A stretch of DNA of 64,000 nucleotides from Zea mays. Lineage: Eukaryota > Streptophyta > Magnoliopsida > Poales > Poaceae. The stretch spans positions 242,122,588 to 242,186,587 of the forward strand of contig NC_050099.1 in NCBI RefSeq assembly GCF_902167145.1. The letters are read 5' to 3'. Positions 58,601-64,000 of this stretch are shown one piece after another. Under the pieces are notes generated by a model. It made no database searches. It worked only from the letters and a program-made list of their open reading frames with translations, and was not told the DNA's origin. The position numbers and the translations under genes are program-made. Positions within the stretch are counted from its first letter, which is position 1; each line of letters opens with the position of its first letter.

Positions 58601-61600
58601 GTGGATGGTTTTGACTCGTTCATAACATTCACAGATGATTACTCTCGTTTTGGCTACATTTATCCAATCAAAGAAAGAACAGAAGCGTTGGATAAATTTA
58701 AGATATTTAAGGCTGAAGTTGAAAATCAGCATAGTTCAAAGATTAAGGTAGTCCGGTCTGACCGTGGTGGAGAGTACTATGGTCGGCATACCCCATATGG
58801 CCAAGTTCCTGGACCTTTTGCAAGGTTCTTACAGGAAAATGGTATAGTAGCCCAATACTCAACACCGGGCGAACCTCAGCAGAATGGAGTAGCTGAAAGG
58901 CGTAACCGTACCCTAATGGATATGGTGCGTAGTATGATGAGTTACTCTACCTTGCCATTGAGTCTATGGGTGGAGGCACTGAAAACCGCCATTCATATTC
59001 TCAATAGAGTACCAAGTAAGTCGGTGCCCAAAACACCGTATGAGTTGTGGACAGGAAAAGTACCCTCACTAAACCACTTACGTGTGTGGGGGAGTCCTAC
59101 TGAGGCTAAAGTATTTAACCCAAACATTGGGAAACTAGATCCCAAAACAGTAAGTTGCCATTTCATTGGCTATCCAGAAAGATCAAAAGGGTTTCGTTTC
59201 TACTGTCCAGATAGATATACAAAGTTTGTAGAAATGAGACACGTTGTGTTCCTAGAGGATGAAATGATGAGGGGGAGCATGGTAAGTCGAAAAATTGATC
59301 TTGAGGAAAAGCGGGTATATGTGCCCACTCCAATGTTTCAGGAACCAATTTTTGAATTACCTGTTCCTGTTGCACGAACAGTGCAAGACACTGTAGTGAC
59401 AACACCTATTGTTAGTTCTCCTGTGGCGATAATGAATGGACATGAGGAATCTGTCCTTCAGGATCCTATAGAAAATGATGTCACAAGTGAGGGGGAGCAA
59501 CAACAGCCCCAGATAGTAGATGTGCCAAATGTAGAGGCCCCAAGAAGGTCTCAAAGAATTAAAAGATCAGTTATTCCTGATGATTATGAGGTGTACAACA
59601 CCGAAGGACTTCAAATGGAGGGTGATCCCACCTCATTTGAAGAAGCCATGAGAAGTGAGCACTCGTCAAAGTGGCTTAAAGCCATGGAAGATGAAATGGA
59701 ATCAATGAATGCTAACAAAGTTTGGGATTTAGAGACAATTCCTAAAGGAGCCAAAACAGTAGGCTGTAAATGGGTCTACAGAACAAAACTCGACTCCAAA
59801 GGGAATATTGAAAGACATAAAGCACGACTTGTGGCAAAAGGCTTTACACAAAGAGAAGGGATTGATTACAATGAGACATTTTCTCCAGTCTCATGTAAGG
59901 ACTCCTTCAGAATTATAATGGCATTAGTGGCACACTATGATTTAGAGTTACATCAGATGGATGTAAAGACGGCATTCCTCAATGGGGATTTGGAAGAAAT
60001 TGTTTACATGGCACAACCGAAAGGTTTTGTTGTGAAAGAAAAAGAAGGTATGGGATGCCGCCTAAAGAAATCAATTTATGGTTTAAAACAAGCTTCAAGA
60101 CAGTGGTACTTGAAGTTTGATAGAACAATAAAGGATTTTGGGTTTAAAGAGAATGTTGAGGACAACTGTGTATATGCAAAGTTTAAGAATGGAAAGTACA
60201 TCTTCCTAATCCTATATGTGGATGACATCTTACTTGCTAGTAGTGATGTCAGTCTACTGCTGGAGACAAAGAAGTTTTTGTCCTCAAAATTTGACATGAA
60301 AGATCTTGGTGAAGCGTCTTTTGTTTTGGGCATAGAGGTTCACCGAGATAGAACAAAAGGGGTATTGGGACTGTCCCAAAAGTTATACATAGAAAAGATT
60401 TTAAAGAGATTCAATATGCACAAATGTAGTGCATCACCTGCACCAATAGTCAAGGGCGACAAATATGGGGATTTTCAATGCCCTAGGAACCAGTACGAGC
60501 TCGACCAAATGAAAGTGGTTCCATATGCTTCTGCTGTCGGAAGCCTGCAGTATGCTCAAGTGTGTACGCGCCCTGACTTAGCTTTTGTTACCGGGTTGCT
60601 TGGCAGATTTCAAAGTAATCCAGGGATTGAGCACTGGAAATTGGTAAAGAAAGTCTTGCGATATTTGCAAGGCACGAAAGGCCTCATGATGACGTATAGA
60701 AGAACAGATTCACTCCAAATAGTGGGGTACACAGATTCTGATTATGCGGGAGATGATAGAAAATCCACATCGGGATATGTGTTCACTCTCGCAGGTGGAG
60801 CTATTTCATGGAAAAGCTCAAAACAAACTGTCACTACATCGTCCACAGAGTATGCCGAGTTTGTAGCGTGTTTTGAGGCTTCGGGGCAGGTGAACTGGTT
60901 AAAGAAGTTCATACCCGGTTTAAAGGTGGTCGACAACATACATAAACCACTAAAGTTATACTGCGATAATGCTCCAGCAGTACAGTATGCTCACAACAAT
61001 AGGTCAAGTGGTGCTGCCAAACACATTGACATAAAGTACTACGTTGTGAAGGATAAAGTCCGGGATCAAATAATAAGTCTTGAGCATATAAGAAGTGAAA
61101 AGATGCTCGCGGATCCGCTTACAAAAGGCTTACCACCCAAAGTGTTCAAAGAACATGTAGCCGGCATGGGTTTAAGGGAAAGCCTATGATTCCTGGACTA
61201 TAAATAGGGCCTAAAGTTAAAGTAATTGTTTCAGATCGGAGATGTGTATTGTAGCTGTCAAATCTATCGACGATTGATCGTGACGATGAAACATGCTCTA
61301 TGCACTTAACTGTGATGGAACGAGTAAAGTGAAAAGTGTTGAAGTTAAAGTTTAAAGTTTAAAGTGAACGATGAGATCAAGGGGGAGAATGTTGGATTGA
61401 TCTCCACCAAGATGGGCCCAACGGACATCTTGGGCCTTTTGATCGCGCCCTGATCGGGGGCGCCCAACCCTATATGGTTGGTGGGCCCCTGTCACACTGC
61501 GCTATAAATAAAAGGGTGGGGGCCGACGGCTCGGATAACGTGTTTCGCTAGAGCCGTACTCCCCACCGACAAAACCCTAACACCGATCTGAGAGGGTGTG

Positions 61601-62197
61601 CAGCCAGTGACGGGAAGACACCGCCGTTCATCGCCGTCGACAACCTCGCTGCATCAACCTTCATCAACGAACCTGATGGCGGATGGATCTACATCCTCCA
61701 ACACGCCTGCGCTTCCCAATGACGGTAACAATCTAATACTGTTTGTTCTAGAAATTAGGAACCCGAAATTACTCAATAGAATATAGATTACCCCACTAAT
61801 CTACTCCTAGAGATCCTGTAAATCTTAACAGGCCCCACATGAATTTCTGTCCTGCATCCACCACTGATCAATCCTATGTGTGAGCATTCAGAGATGACCA
61901 GTCAATCATGAATCATCACAGACCAAAATGGACCACCTCAAGCTACAAGCGAGCACCAGACAACATGCAAGCGACTACATTCACACACGCGCTCGGAACC
62001 CAGTCAAGCACTCTCGGAGACGACACAAGCGCGCCGAGTAGAGCATTCCACGGCCTCACGGGATGAGTGCTGGATTGCCGCAACCTACGGAACGAGGGGT
62101 CGGGATACTCACCATCAGGGGGGTCGGTGAAGGACGCGGCGGAGACGAACAAGGCGCAGAGCATCGCTACGTCAAGGAGGTGGCGCGGCGCCCCCAT
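28415..62197 (-). CDS. STRUBBELIG-receptor-family LRR receptor pseudokinase, 16 exons, 779 aa
   Basis: Plasma-membrane receptor of the STRUBBELIG family (LRR-V), which in Arabidopsis controls cell morphogenesis and division-plane orientation. Exons from 5': 62197-62113, 54593-54446, 54342-54271, 54165-54100, 54013-53942, 53849-53778, 53034-52963, 52871-52806, 52710-52645, 52534-52152, 51882-51629, 48941-48670, 48475-48334, 40987-40845, 40771-40615, 28684-28415. All junctions are GT-AG and phases agree over 2,340 nt. The protein has a signal peptide (1-23), an SRF N-cap with GDPCGE, seven LRR exons to residue 240, a Pro/Ser-rich stretch, a TM helix at about 320-341 and a kinase domain from about 395. 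Lys457 is kept, but HRD is HGN (555-557) and DFG is DCG. The start is Met at 62197 because a signal peptide follows; an upstream in-frame ATG at 62398 lacks one. Introns 1, 11, 13 and 15 are full of transposons. Confidence 0.93.
28784..28996 (+). repeat. 5' LTR of element D (213 bp)
   Basis: TGTTAAAGGATAG...ATCTAACA, followed by the primer site TGGTACCAGAGTC at 28997-29009. It contains a repeated phrase CAGGGCT(G/A)CG in three copies. The 3' copy at 39907-40112 differs by small changes and is 7 bases shorter. Confidence 0.92.
29062..29892 (+). pseudogene. gag of element D with in-frame MITE
   Basis: UBN2-type Copia gag starting at ATG 29062. N-terminal part [20 protein letters not shown] is followed by a MITE-derived stretch (29206-29340) and then the core ([51 protein letters not shown]). 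The frame shifts near 29787 and then continues to the insertion point of element F at 29892. The downstream basic/zinc-knuckle part lies after F (31972-32150), heavily decayed. Confidence 0.85.
29206..29340. mobile_element. MITE inserted in gag of element D, reading frame kept
   Basis: 135 bp with short terminal inverted repeats (GGGCATGTTCGGTT / AACCGAACAAAC) and subterminal CCATATGGATTGA inverted copies. Length divisible by three and stop-free in the gag frame, adding 45 codons. Target duplication is not clear (TTA on the left). Confidence 0.75.
29893..30404 (+). repeat. 5' LTR of element F (512 bp including a MITE)
   Basis: Matches 31528-31971 except for a 128-bp MITE at 29953-30080 and a differing segment near 30340. 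Confidence 0.88.
29953..30080. mobile_element. Tourist-like palindromic MITE in 5' LTR of F
   Basis: 128 bp, almost a perfect palindrome about the centre ACAAATTTGT. Ends GGGCTTATTCG / CGAACAAGCCC. Flanked by TAA at 29950-29952 and 30081-30083, the target duplication of PIF/Harbinger MITEs. The 3' LTR of F has the empty site. Confidence 0.92.
30441..31379 (+). pseudogene. Non-gag ORF of element F with repeats, coiled coil and IQ-like motif
   Basis: A single frame from ATG 30441 to 31379, interrupted only by TGA at 30969-30971. About the first 100 residues are 20-residue tandem repeats (SWQPxSPSPWxxSYxTFVTx). Next is a helical stretch ([20 protein letters not shown]), then a calmodulin-type IQ motif ([10 protein letters not shown], continued after the stop by RRVREMRRQ). 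The stop falls inside the IQ motif, probably from CGA. It shows no retroviral domain. I do not know its function; it could be a captured host fragment or a lineage-specific extra ORF. Confidence 0.65.
30471..30706 (+). repeat. 60-bp tandem repeats in element F
   Basis: Units at 30471-30530, 30531-30590, 30591-30650 and a degenerate fourth to about 30706, each beginning TCCTGGCAACCGGCGTCCCC or a close variant. Confidence 0.9.
31528..31971 (+). repeat. 3' LTR of element F (444 bp)
   Basis: Direct repeat of the 5' LTR without the MITE. It has an extra inserted segment near 31850-31920 with CTGTGAACAGTA / TACTGTTCAC inverted phrases. Confidence 0.88.
31972..32804 (+). pseudogene. Element D: nucleocapsid remnant, protease, pre-integrase
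   Basis: After F, the D frame resumes with a degraded Gly/Arg-rich and zinc-knuckle region. The protease motif [14 protein letters not shown] lies near 32225 in one frame. The protease C-terminus ([18 protein letters not shown]) lies within 32310-32603. The pre-integrase motif [13 protein letters not shown] follows, with CNVCQ, near 32610-32740. Several frameshifts. Ends at IYSDV where E is inserted. Confidence 0.8.
32805..32911 (+). repeat. 5' LTR of element E (107 bp)
   Basis: Almost identical to 37069-37175; I saw three substitutions. It has a short TATA-like ACTATATAGC. Confidence 0.92.
33211..36962 (+). pseudogene. pol of element E, one frame with five nonsense codons
   Basis: From ATG 33211: Pro/Ala-rich leader, protease [12 protein letters not shown] near 33571, pre-integrase WHRRLG near 33980, integrase ([22 protein letters not shown]), linker, RT ([20 protein letters not shown]) and RNase H ([21 protein letters not shown]). 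Stops at 33997, 34624, 35998, 36430 and 36535 lie in the same frame as the rest. One frameshift occurs near 36870 before the [12 protein letters not shown] end. The UBN2 gag domain present in element B is missing here. Confidence 0.88.
37069..37175 (+). repeat. 3' LTR of element E (107 bp)
   Basis: Preceded by the purine tract GCGGGGGG, followed by the GTGTG duplication. Confidence 0.92.
37176..39880 (+). pseudogene. Element D pol remainder: integrase, RT, RNase H
   Basis: Integrase continues right after E ([25 protein letters not shown] then a stop, [15 protein letters not shown]). The integrase C-terminal zone follows ([16 protein letters not shown] in 37608-37898), a linker, then RT in 38431-39300 ([36 protein letters not shown]). 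RNase H is broken from 39300 on ([14 protein letters not shown]). Numerous stops; long dead. Confidence 0.86.
39907..40112 (+). repeat. 3' LTR of element D (206 bp)
   Basis: Direct repeat of 28784-28996, preceded by the purine tract GAAGGGGG, followed by the TTTTT duplication. Confidence 0.92.
40615..40987 (-). CDS. SRF exons 14-15 (kinase C-lobe)
   Basis: Exon 14 (40987-40845) encodes [11 protein letters not shown] and the conserved [15 protein letters not shown]. Exon 15 (40771-40615) encodes [22 protein letters not shown] and ends ILLCVK. Intron between them is only 73 bp. They are separated from exon 13 by 7.3 kb (element B) and from exon 16 by 11.9 kb (element D). Confidence 0.92.
41208..41424. 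mobile_element. MITE in SRF intron 13
   Basis: Terminal inverted repeats GGGATGTTTGGTTTGAG and CTCAAACCAAACAACACCC around about 217 bp of AT-rich sequence containing further inverted phrases (ATTCCTCA / TGAGGAAT). Probably Tourist-like; the target duplication is not clear. Confidence 0.75.
41663..41695. mobile_element. Stowaway-like MITE, left part
   Basis: Begins CTCCCTCCATCC after TA, the typical terminus of Stowaway (Tc1/Mariner) MITEs. The right part is at 48150-48250; element B separates them. Confidence 0.75.
41696..41842 (-). repeat. 3' LTR of element B (147 bp)
   Basis: Contains two copies of a roughly 48-bp unit (TAACCCTAGAATAGGGTGGG... and a variant), as does the 5' LTR. The TG terminus has merged into the adjacent G-run and the CA end reads TA. 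Confidence 0.88.
41841..41863 (-). promoter_or_regulatory. Polypurine tract of element B: 23 consecutive G on -
   Basis: An uninterrupted C23 on + exactly at the 3' LTR border. It is the plus-strand primer site, expanded well beyond the usual length; the precise count could also be an assembly slip. Confidence 0.7.
42066..44379 (-). pseudogene. Element B integrase C-terminal zone, RT and RNase H
   Basis: 44272-43958 has [35 protein letters not shown] low-complexity Pro/Ala/Asp linker follows (43900-43500). RT is in 43307-42786 ([37 protein letters not shown]), shifts frame near 42870 and continues with [13 protein letters not shown]. RNase H is in 42500-42066 ([20 protein letters not shown]). 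Confidence 0.85.
44388..45267. mobile_element. Non-autonomous hAT element (880 bp) in element B
   Basis: Terminal repeats TAGGGATGAAAACGGAAACG and CCGTTTCCACCCCTA with an exact 8-bp target duplication CTAGTGAG at 44380-44387 and 45268-45275, diagnostic of hAT. The subterminal regions are packed with CGGAAACGG/CCGTTTCCG motifs in both orientations. The middle is AT-rich without a transposase ORF. Confidence 0.94.
45276..46509 (-). pseudogene. Element B protease, pre-integrase and part of integrase
   Basis: Open from 46509 to 45388: protease [43 protein letters not shown] and CHACQLGRQ. The integrase then breaks up; the part with CDNGREFDN sits in another frame (45545-45306). The first catalytic part of integrase is deleted. 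It ends at the hAT insertion. Confidence 0.82.
46196..47741 (-). pseudogene. gag of element B, broken
   Basis: A long Ala/Gly/Pro-rich leader (47741 to about 47200) is followed by a UBN2 gag core spread over frames ([87 protein letters not shown]). In-frame stops occur near 46990, 46920 and 46736. A Gly/Arg-rich end ([18 protein letters not shown]) follows without a zinc knuckle that I can see. Confidence 0.8.
47990..48002 (-). promoter_or_regulatory. Primer-binding site of element B
   Basis: TGGTACCAGAGCC directly after the 5' LTR on -. Confidence 0.88.
48003..48149 (-). repeat. 5' LTR of element B (147 bp)
   Basis: On - it begins TGTTAGATACCCG and ends CACTATTCTACA, followed by the primer-binding site. 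Confidence 0.9.
48150..48250. mobile_element. Stowaway-like MITE, right part
   Basis: Ends ...TTGAAACGAAAAGAG before TA; inverted relative to the left terminus with several substitutions. Interior has CTATGTACATAG palindromic phrases. Confidence 0.7.
48334..48941 (-). CDS. SRF exons 12-13 (kinase N-lobe and catalytic-loop region)
   Basis: Exon 12 (48941-48670) begins LLAIKRID with the ATP-binding Lys457 and continues through [13 protein letters not shown] and [13 protein letters not shown]. Exon 13 (48475-48334) holds [12 protein letters not shown] in place of HRDLKxxN and CDCGLAKL in place of DFG. The catalytic Asp is therefore missing, as is typical for atypical SRF kinases. Confidence 0.9.
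49380..51020 (+). mobile_element. Truncated Copia element C in SRF intron 11
   Basis: A 102-bp 5' LTR-like stretch (49380-49481, TGTTCTCC...TTTCCAACA) is followed by TGGTATCTAGCTAGG, a primer-site variant. An Ala/Pro-rich gag-like frame (49567-50530) follows. The protease/pre-integrase region, near 50790-51010, has [37 protein letters not shown] and RCDSSCPLY. It closely resembles the corresponding part of element B. Integrase onwards is missing. Confidence 0.78.
51028..51223 (-). repeat. LTR fragment on - adjoining element C
   Basis: On - begins TGTTAGACAACCTCC and contains the phrase TAACCCTGATCTGTTATTGG typical of a Copia LTR end. No internal region or partner LTR is present. Orientation opposite to C, so it is a separate piece. 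Confidence 0.5.
51629..51882 (-). CDS. SRF exon 11 (juxtamembrane and glycine loop)
   Basis: Encodes the juxtamembrane part and the start of the kinase domain with the conserved [16 protein letters not shown] and the loop GEGLTGRVY. Phase 0 junction to exon 12 across a 2.7-kb intron holding element C. Confidence 0.9.
52152..52534 (-). CDS. SRF exon 10 (proline-rich stalk, transmembrane helix)
   Basis: 383 nt. Residues 240-318 form a Pro/Ser- and Lys/Arg-rich extracellular stalk with an SPSPSP stretch encoded by GGAGAT-type repeats on +. The helix follows at about 320-341 ([14 protein letters not shown]), then RSRK as the stop-transfer basic cluster. Ends phase 1 before exon 11. Confidence 0.9.
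52645..54593 (-). CDS. SRF exons 2-9 (N-cap and leucine-rich repeats)
   Basis: Exon 2 (148 nt) encodes the LRR N-terminal cap with GDPCGE and HWRGVFC. Exons 3-9 are 72, 66, 72, 72, 72, 66 and 66 nt, all phase 2, each about one repeat ([42 protein letters not shown]). This one-repeat-per-exon layout with identical phase is the SRF gene signature. Introns here are short (86-110 bp) except intron 6, which holds a MITE. Confidence 0.92.
53534..53662. mobile_element. Tourist-like MITE in SRF intron 6 (129 bp)
   Basis: Terminal repeats GGTCTTGTTTGGATGTCCATG and CATGAATATCCAAACAAGCCC, TAA duplication at 53531-53533 and 53663-53665. It explains why intron 6 is 743 bp while its neighbours are about 90. 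Confidence 0.9.
54604..55414. other. Intron 1 of SRF between exon 2 and element G
   Basis: No gene. Near 54830 the phrase AGAGGCGGAGCCACGGGG resembles the terminus of a common grass DNA transposon; the other end was not found. The GC-rich stretch 55040-55270 has short ORFs without recognised similarity and may be captured sequence. Confidence 0.45.
55415..55855 (+). repeat. 5' LTR of element G (441 bp)
   Basis: TGTTGGATTGATC...AATCTTAACA. Contains TATAAATAAAAGGG (a TATA-box candidate) near 55530. Begins with an inverted phrase pair AAGATGGGCCCAA / TTGGGCC. Confidence 0.94.
55857..55869 (+). promoter_or_regulatory. Primer-binding site of element G
   Basis: TGGTACCAGAGCC, one base after the 5' LTR. 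Confidence 0.9.
57011..61189 (+). pseudogene. gag-pol of element G, single nonsense codon
   Basis: One frame of about 1,390 codons. Gag: [17 protein letters not shown] at the start, UBN2 core, and zinc knuckle [14 protein letters not shown] near 57806-57850. Protease [12 protein letters not shown] lies near 57942. TGA at 57989-57991 (probably from GGA) interrupts it just after the protease active site. The frame resumes immediately: pre-integrase ([20 protein letters not shown]), integrase ([26 protein letters not shown]), RT ([27 protein letters not shown]) and RNase H ([18 protein letters not shown]) to [11 protein letters not shown]. All catalytic residues I can check are kept. It could supply proteins for related copies only if the stop is bypassed. 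Confidence 0.93.
61390..61830 (+). repeat. 3' LTR of element G (441 bp)
   Basis: Same length as the 5' LTR with five transitions. Confidence 0.94.
62113..62197 (-). CDS. SRF exon 1 (signal peptide)
   Basis: Encodes a basic start, a hydrophobic stretch ([14 protein letters not shown]) and the conserved TDPPD that begins mature SRF proteins. Its donor GTGAGT joins in phase 1 to exon 2, giving [13 protein letters not shown], the family's usual N-terminus. The exon is 7.5 kb from exon 2 because element G sits between them. Confidence 0.88.
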
Positions 62198-62570
62198 TCC
62201 AACCGCTCGCGCGCGCGCCCAACAAATCCACCGCGCCAACCCCTTGAGAAATCCTAGGTCGTCTTGTGTAGCCGGATAACGGACCGGAGCAGGGAGGCCC
62301 CGAACGTTCTGGGAGCTTCCGGGGAACCGCACGCTTCCGACACCGTTTGAATTCCTCTCCCAATTCCGCGCCGACCCGCGAGATCGCGCTTGGATCACGT
62401 ACCCCGATCGCGGATTGGAGGAGCAAGGCAGCCGTAGCGGGGCGAATCGCCCGGCGTGGCCTGCGGAATGATGCGAGTGCTTGCGAGGTGCTGTGGCCGG
62501 TAGGGTTTAGGGATTTTGGTTTTTGGGAGGGAAAAAGAGGAGTGCAGGAAGAGTGCGGATTATATCGTTC
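62198..62570 (-). promoter_or_regulatory. Probable 5' UTR and core promoter of SRF
   Basis: GC-rich sequence upstream of the SRF start codon. A TATA-like CGATATAAT on - lies near 62558-62566. An ATG at 62398 is in frame with the coding start without a stop between, but the 67 residues it would add are basic and would hide the signal peptide. Promoter position is inferred. Confidence 0.4.
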
Positions 62571-62945
62571 AAATGTCGTGTCGGTTAGGACAGAGTTAAG
62601 ATTAGGTCGACGTCATTTAGCATGGCCCGTAATGTCAGTCACGTCGAGTTGGCACAATTAGATTGGATGTTTCGGGTTGGTTTGAGTTTTTTTTGCTTTA
62701 GGTTGGATTTTAGAAAAAAAAAATCATGACCTCTACTCGGCTCGTGGATCGTTGTGGATTAAAAACTATTGTCTATACTAGCTCATTGTGTTACTTAGAT
62801 CAGGTTGGTCAGGTCGGGTGGACCATGATCAGATCTAGTGCATAAAAAGAGTGCTTTGTTACATGTACGATGCGTGTGCGGCATTATACTGTACGGAATA
62901 ATTATTAGAAACGTCTCGATACAATTTATATGGAACAATTGTGTC

Positions 62946-63669
62946 GGCACCCTTGTTTTACGGTGTAACTATAGATTTATCCCTAATTTTTAGACTTTAT
63001 ATTTTTGCCCCTATTTTGTCAAAACAAAATTATTGTATGCCCCTACTCTATTAGTTCTACTCTGTTAGTTGTACTTAACGGTGTTAAATCTTCATAAAAA
63101 ATAAGGAACAGTTCCGCCATTGCCTTTATTTTGGAGTAGAACTGTATTTGTACCCCTATTTTTTAGATTTTACGTGTTTTTATGGCAATTCGAATTATTT
63201 TCACAACAATTCAAATAGTTTTGGATAGCAATTCAAATTATGTTACAATAATTTGAATTATTTTCAGAATTTAAAGTTATTTTAACAAATTATTTAAATT
63301 GTTGTCAGGGAAAATATTTGAATAGTTCAAATTGTTTTTCTTCGTGACAGCAATTTGAATAGTTTATCAAAATATTTTTATTTTGAAAATAAATTAAATT
63401 ATTGTAAAAATAATTTGAATTGTTGTCGAAATAATTTTAATTATCATAAAAACATGTAAAGTCTAAAAAATAGGCAAAACTACAATTACGCTCTAAAACA
63501 GGGGTAATGACGCAATTATCCCTTGTATTTTTATCAAGACTTAACACTATTAAGTACAACTAACGTAGTAGAGACATACGATACGACAATTTGTTTTGAA
63601 AAACAGGAGCAAACATGCAAAGTCTAAAAAAGACAAATATGCAGTTACACCCTAAAACAGGGACGCGCC
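62946..63669. mobile_element. Long-inverted-repeat element upstream of SRF (724 bp)
   Basis: 62946 to about 63190 is an imperfect inverted repeat of about 63440-63669 (shared phrases GTTTTA.GGTGTAACT, TTTTTAGACTTT and GTTAGTTGTACTTAA). The middle is AT-rich with repeated AATTTGAAT/ATTCAAATT phrases. It may be a MULE-type or other foldback element. I see no convincing target duplication. Confidence 0.7.
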
Positions 63670-63813
63670 AGTTGACTAAAAAAATGTTTGTGGTAATAGC
63701 TAGCTAACTATTACTAATTTGCTAAAAATAGTTAATAGCTAAATTATTAGTTACCCTATTTGAATGCCTTTACCTAAATTTAGTAGCTAACTATTAGATC
63801 TAGTGCATTCAAA
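63670..63813. other. AT-rich MITE-like remnant
   Basis: Repeats of TAGCTAACTATTA in both orientations (63710-63795) suggest a small palindromic MITE. No gene. Confidence 0.4.
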
Positions 63814-64000
63814 TGAAAGGGAAATGTGGTATAGGGCCATTTCTACCTATTTGGTGACTAGATGAGTGCACGTGCGTTACGACAGGAGTAAAAAAATTTG
63901 TATGAAACATAGAAACAAAACGATAAATATTACTATGATATGCAACATCCGTGTGGTAAACATTATCAATATCACACAAATTATTTCTAAAGAGTCAATT
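63814..64000 (+). repeat. Start of another LTR (TGAAAGGGAAATG), cut by the window end
   Basis: The first 13 bases match the LTR start shared by A, N and the solo LTR, followed by related GGGCCATTTCTA and TTTGGTGA phrases. Continues outside the window; whether solo or full length cannot be told. Confidence 0.65.

Larger units (their letters stand above)
55415..61830 (+). mobile_element. Young full-length Copia element G in SRF intron 1 (6,416 bp)
   Basis: LTRs of 441 bp at 55415-55855 and 61390-61830, exact target duplication GGCCC at 55410-55414 and 61831-61835, primer site TGGTACCAGAGCC at 55857-55869, purine tract AAGGGGGAGAA before the 3' LTR. The two LTRs differ by five substitutions by eye, all transitions. 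One long gag-pol frame is interrupted by a single nonsense codon. It is antisense to SRF. Confidence 0.95.

Noticed and set aside
62198..62398. N-terminal extension of SRF from ATG 62398
   Set aside because: In frame, but would put 67 basic residues before the signal peptide; SRF proteins begin directly with it. Met at 62197 preferred.
1..64000. CRISPR, bacterial operon or phage system
   Set aside because: Spliced genes, plant retrotransposons and MITEs throughout; the regularly spaced repeats are LTR dyads or coding tandem repeats.

Overview
This window is plant nuclear DNA, almost certainly a grass and most probably maize. The evidence is intron-containing genes with GT-AG junctions and TA-rich introns, a GC-rich plastid lipoxygenase of the maize LOX10/LOX11 type, and deep nesting of LTR retrotransposons, including a SIRE/Maximus-lineage Copia family that resembles maize Opie/Ji (family name from memory). 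Two host genes are present. About two thirds of the window is transposable element. I saw no rRNA, tRNA or CRISPR feature.

Layout. Bases 1-16114 are a SIRE-type Copia element on + (A, 5' end outside the window) split by a full-length copy of the same family on - (N, 3054-11994, target duplication GGTAG). Bases 16115-18830 are unassigned sequence and the upstream region of the first host gene. Bases 19058-22415 hold a four-exon type-2 13-lipoxygenase (905 aa) with TATA box, G-box and poly(A) signal. A decayed LINE follows (about 23.9-27.5 kb), cut by a solo LTR (24623-25780, duplication GTGGC), and then a foldback element near 27.6-27.9 kb.

The remainder, 28.4-62.2 kb, is one gene on -: a STRUBBELIG-receptor-family (SRF) leucine-rich-repeat receptor pseudokinase. 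I could chain 16 exons with consistent GT-AG junctions and phases into an uninterrupted 779-codon frame. Its introns hold most of the transposons. Intron 1 carries a young Copia (G, 55415-61830). Intron 11 carries a truncated Copia (C). Intron 13 carries Copia B (41696-48149), itself inserted in a Stowaway-like MITE and containing a non-autonomous hAT. Intron 15 carries Copia D (28784-40112), which contains two further LTR elements, E (32805-37175) and F (29893-31971), plus two MITEs. The last 1.8 kb holds the SRF promoter side, a long inverted repeat and the start of another LTR.

The two genes are convergent (LOX on +, SRF on -). LOX would make 13-hydroperoxy fatty acids in plastids for green-leaf volatiles and jasmonates. 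SRF would be a plasma-membrane receptor without canonical kinase catalysis. No functional link between them is visible; their adjacency is probably incidental.
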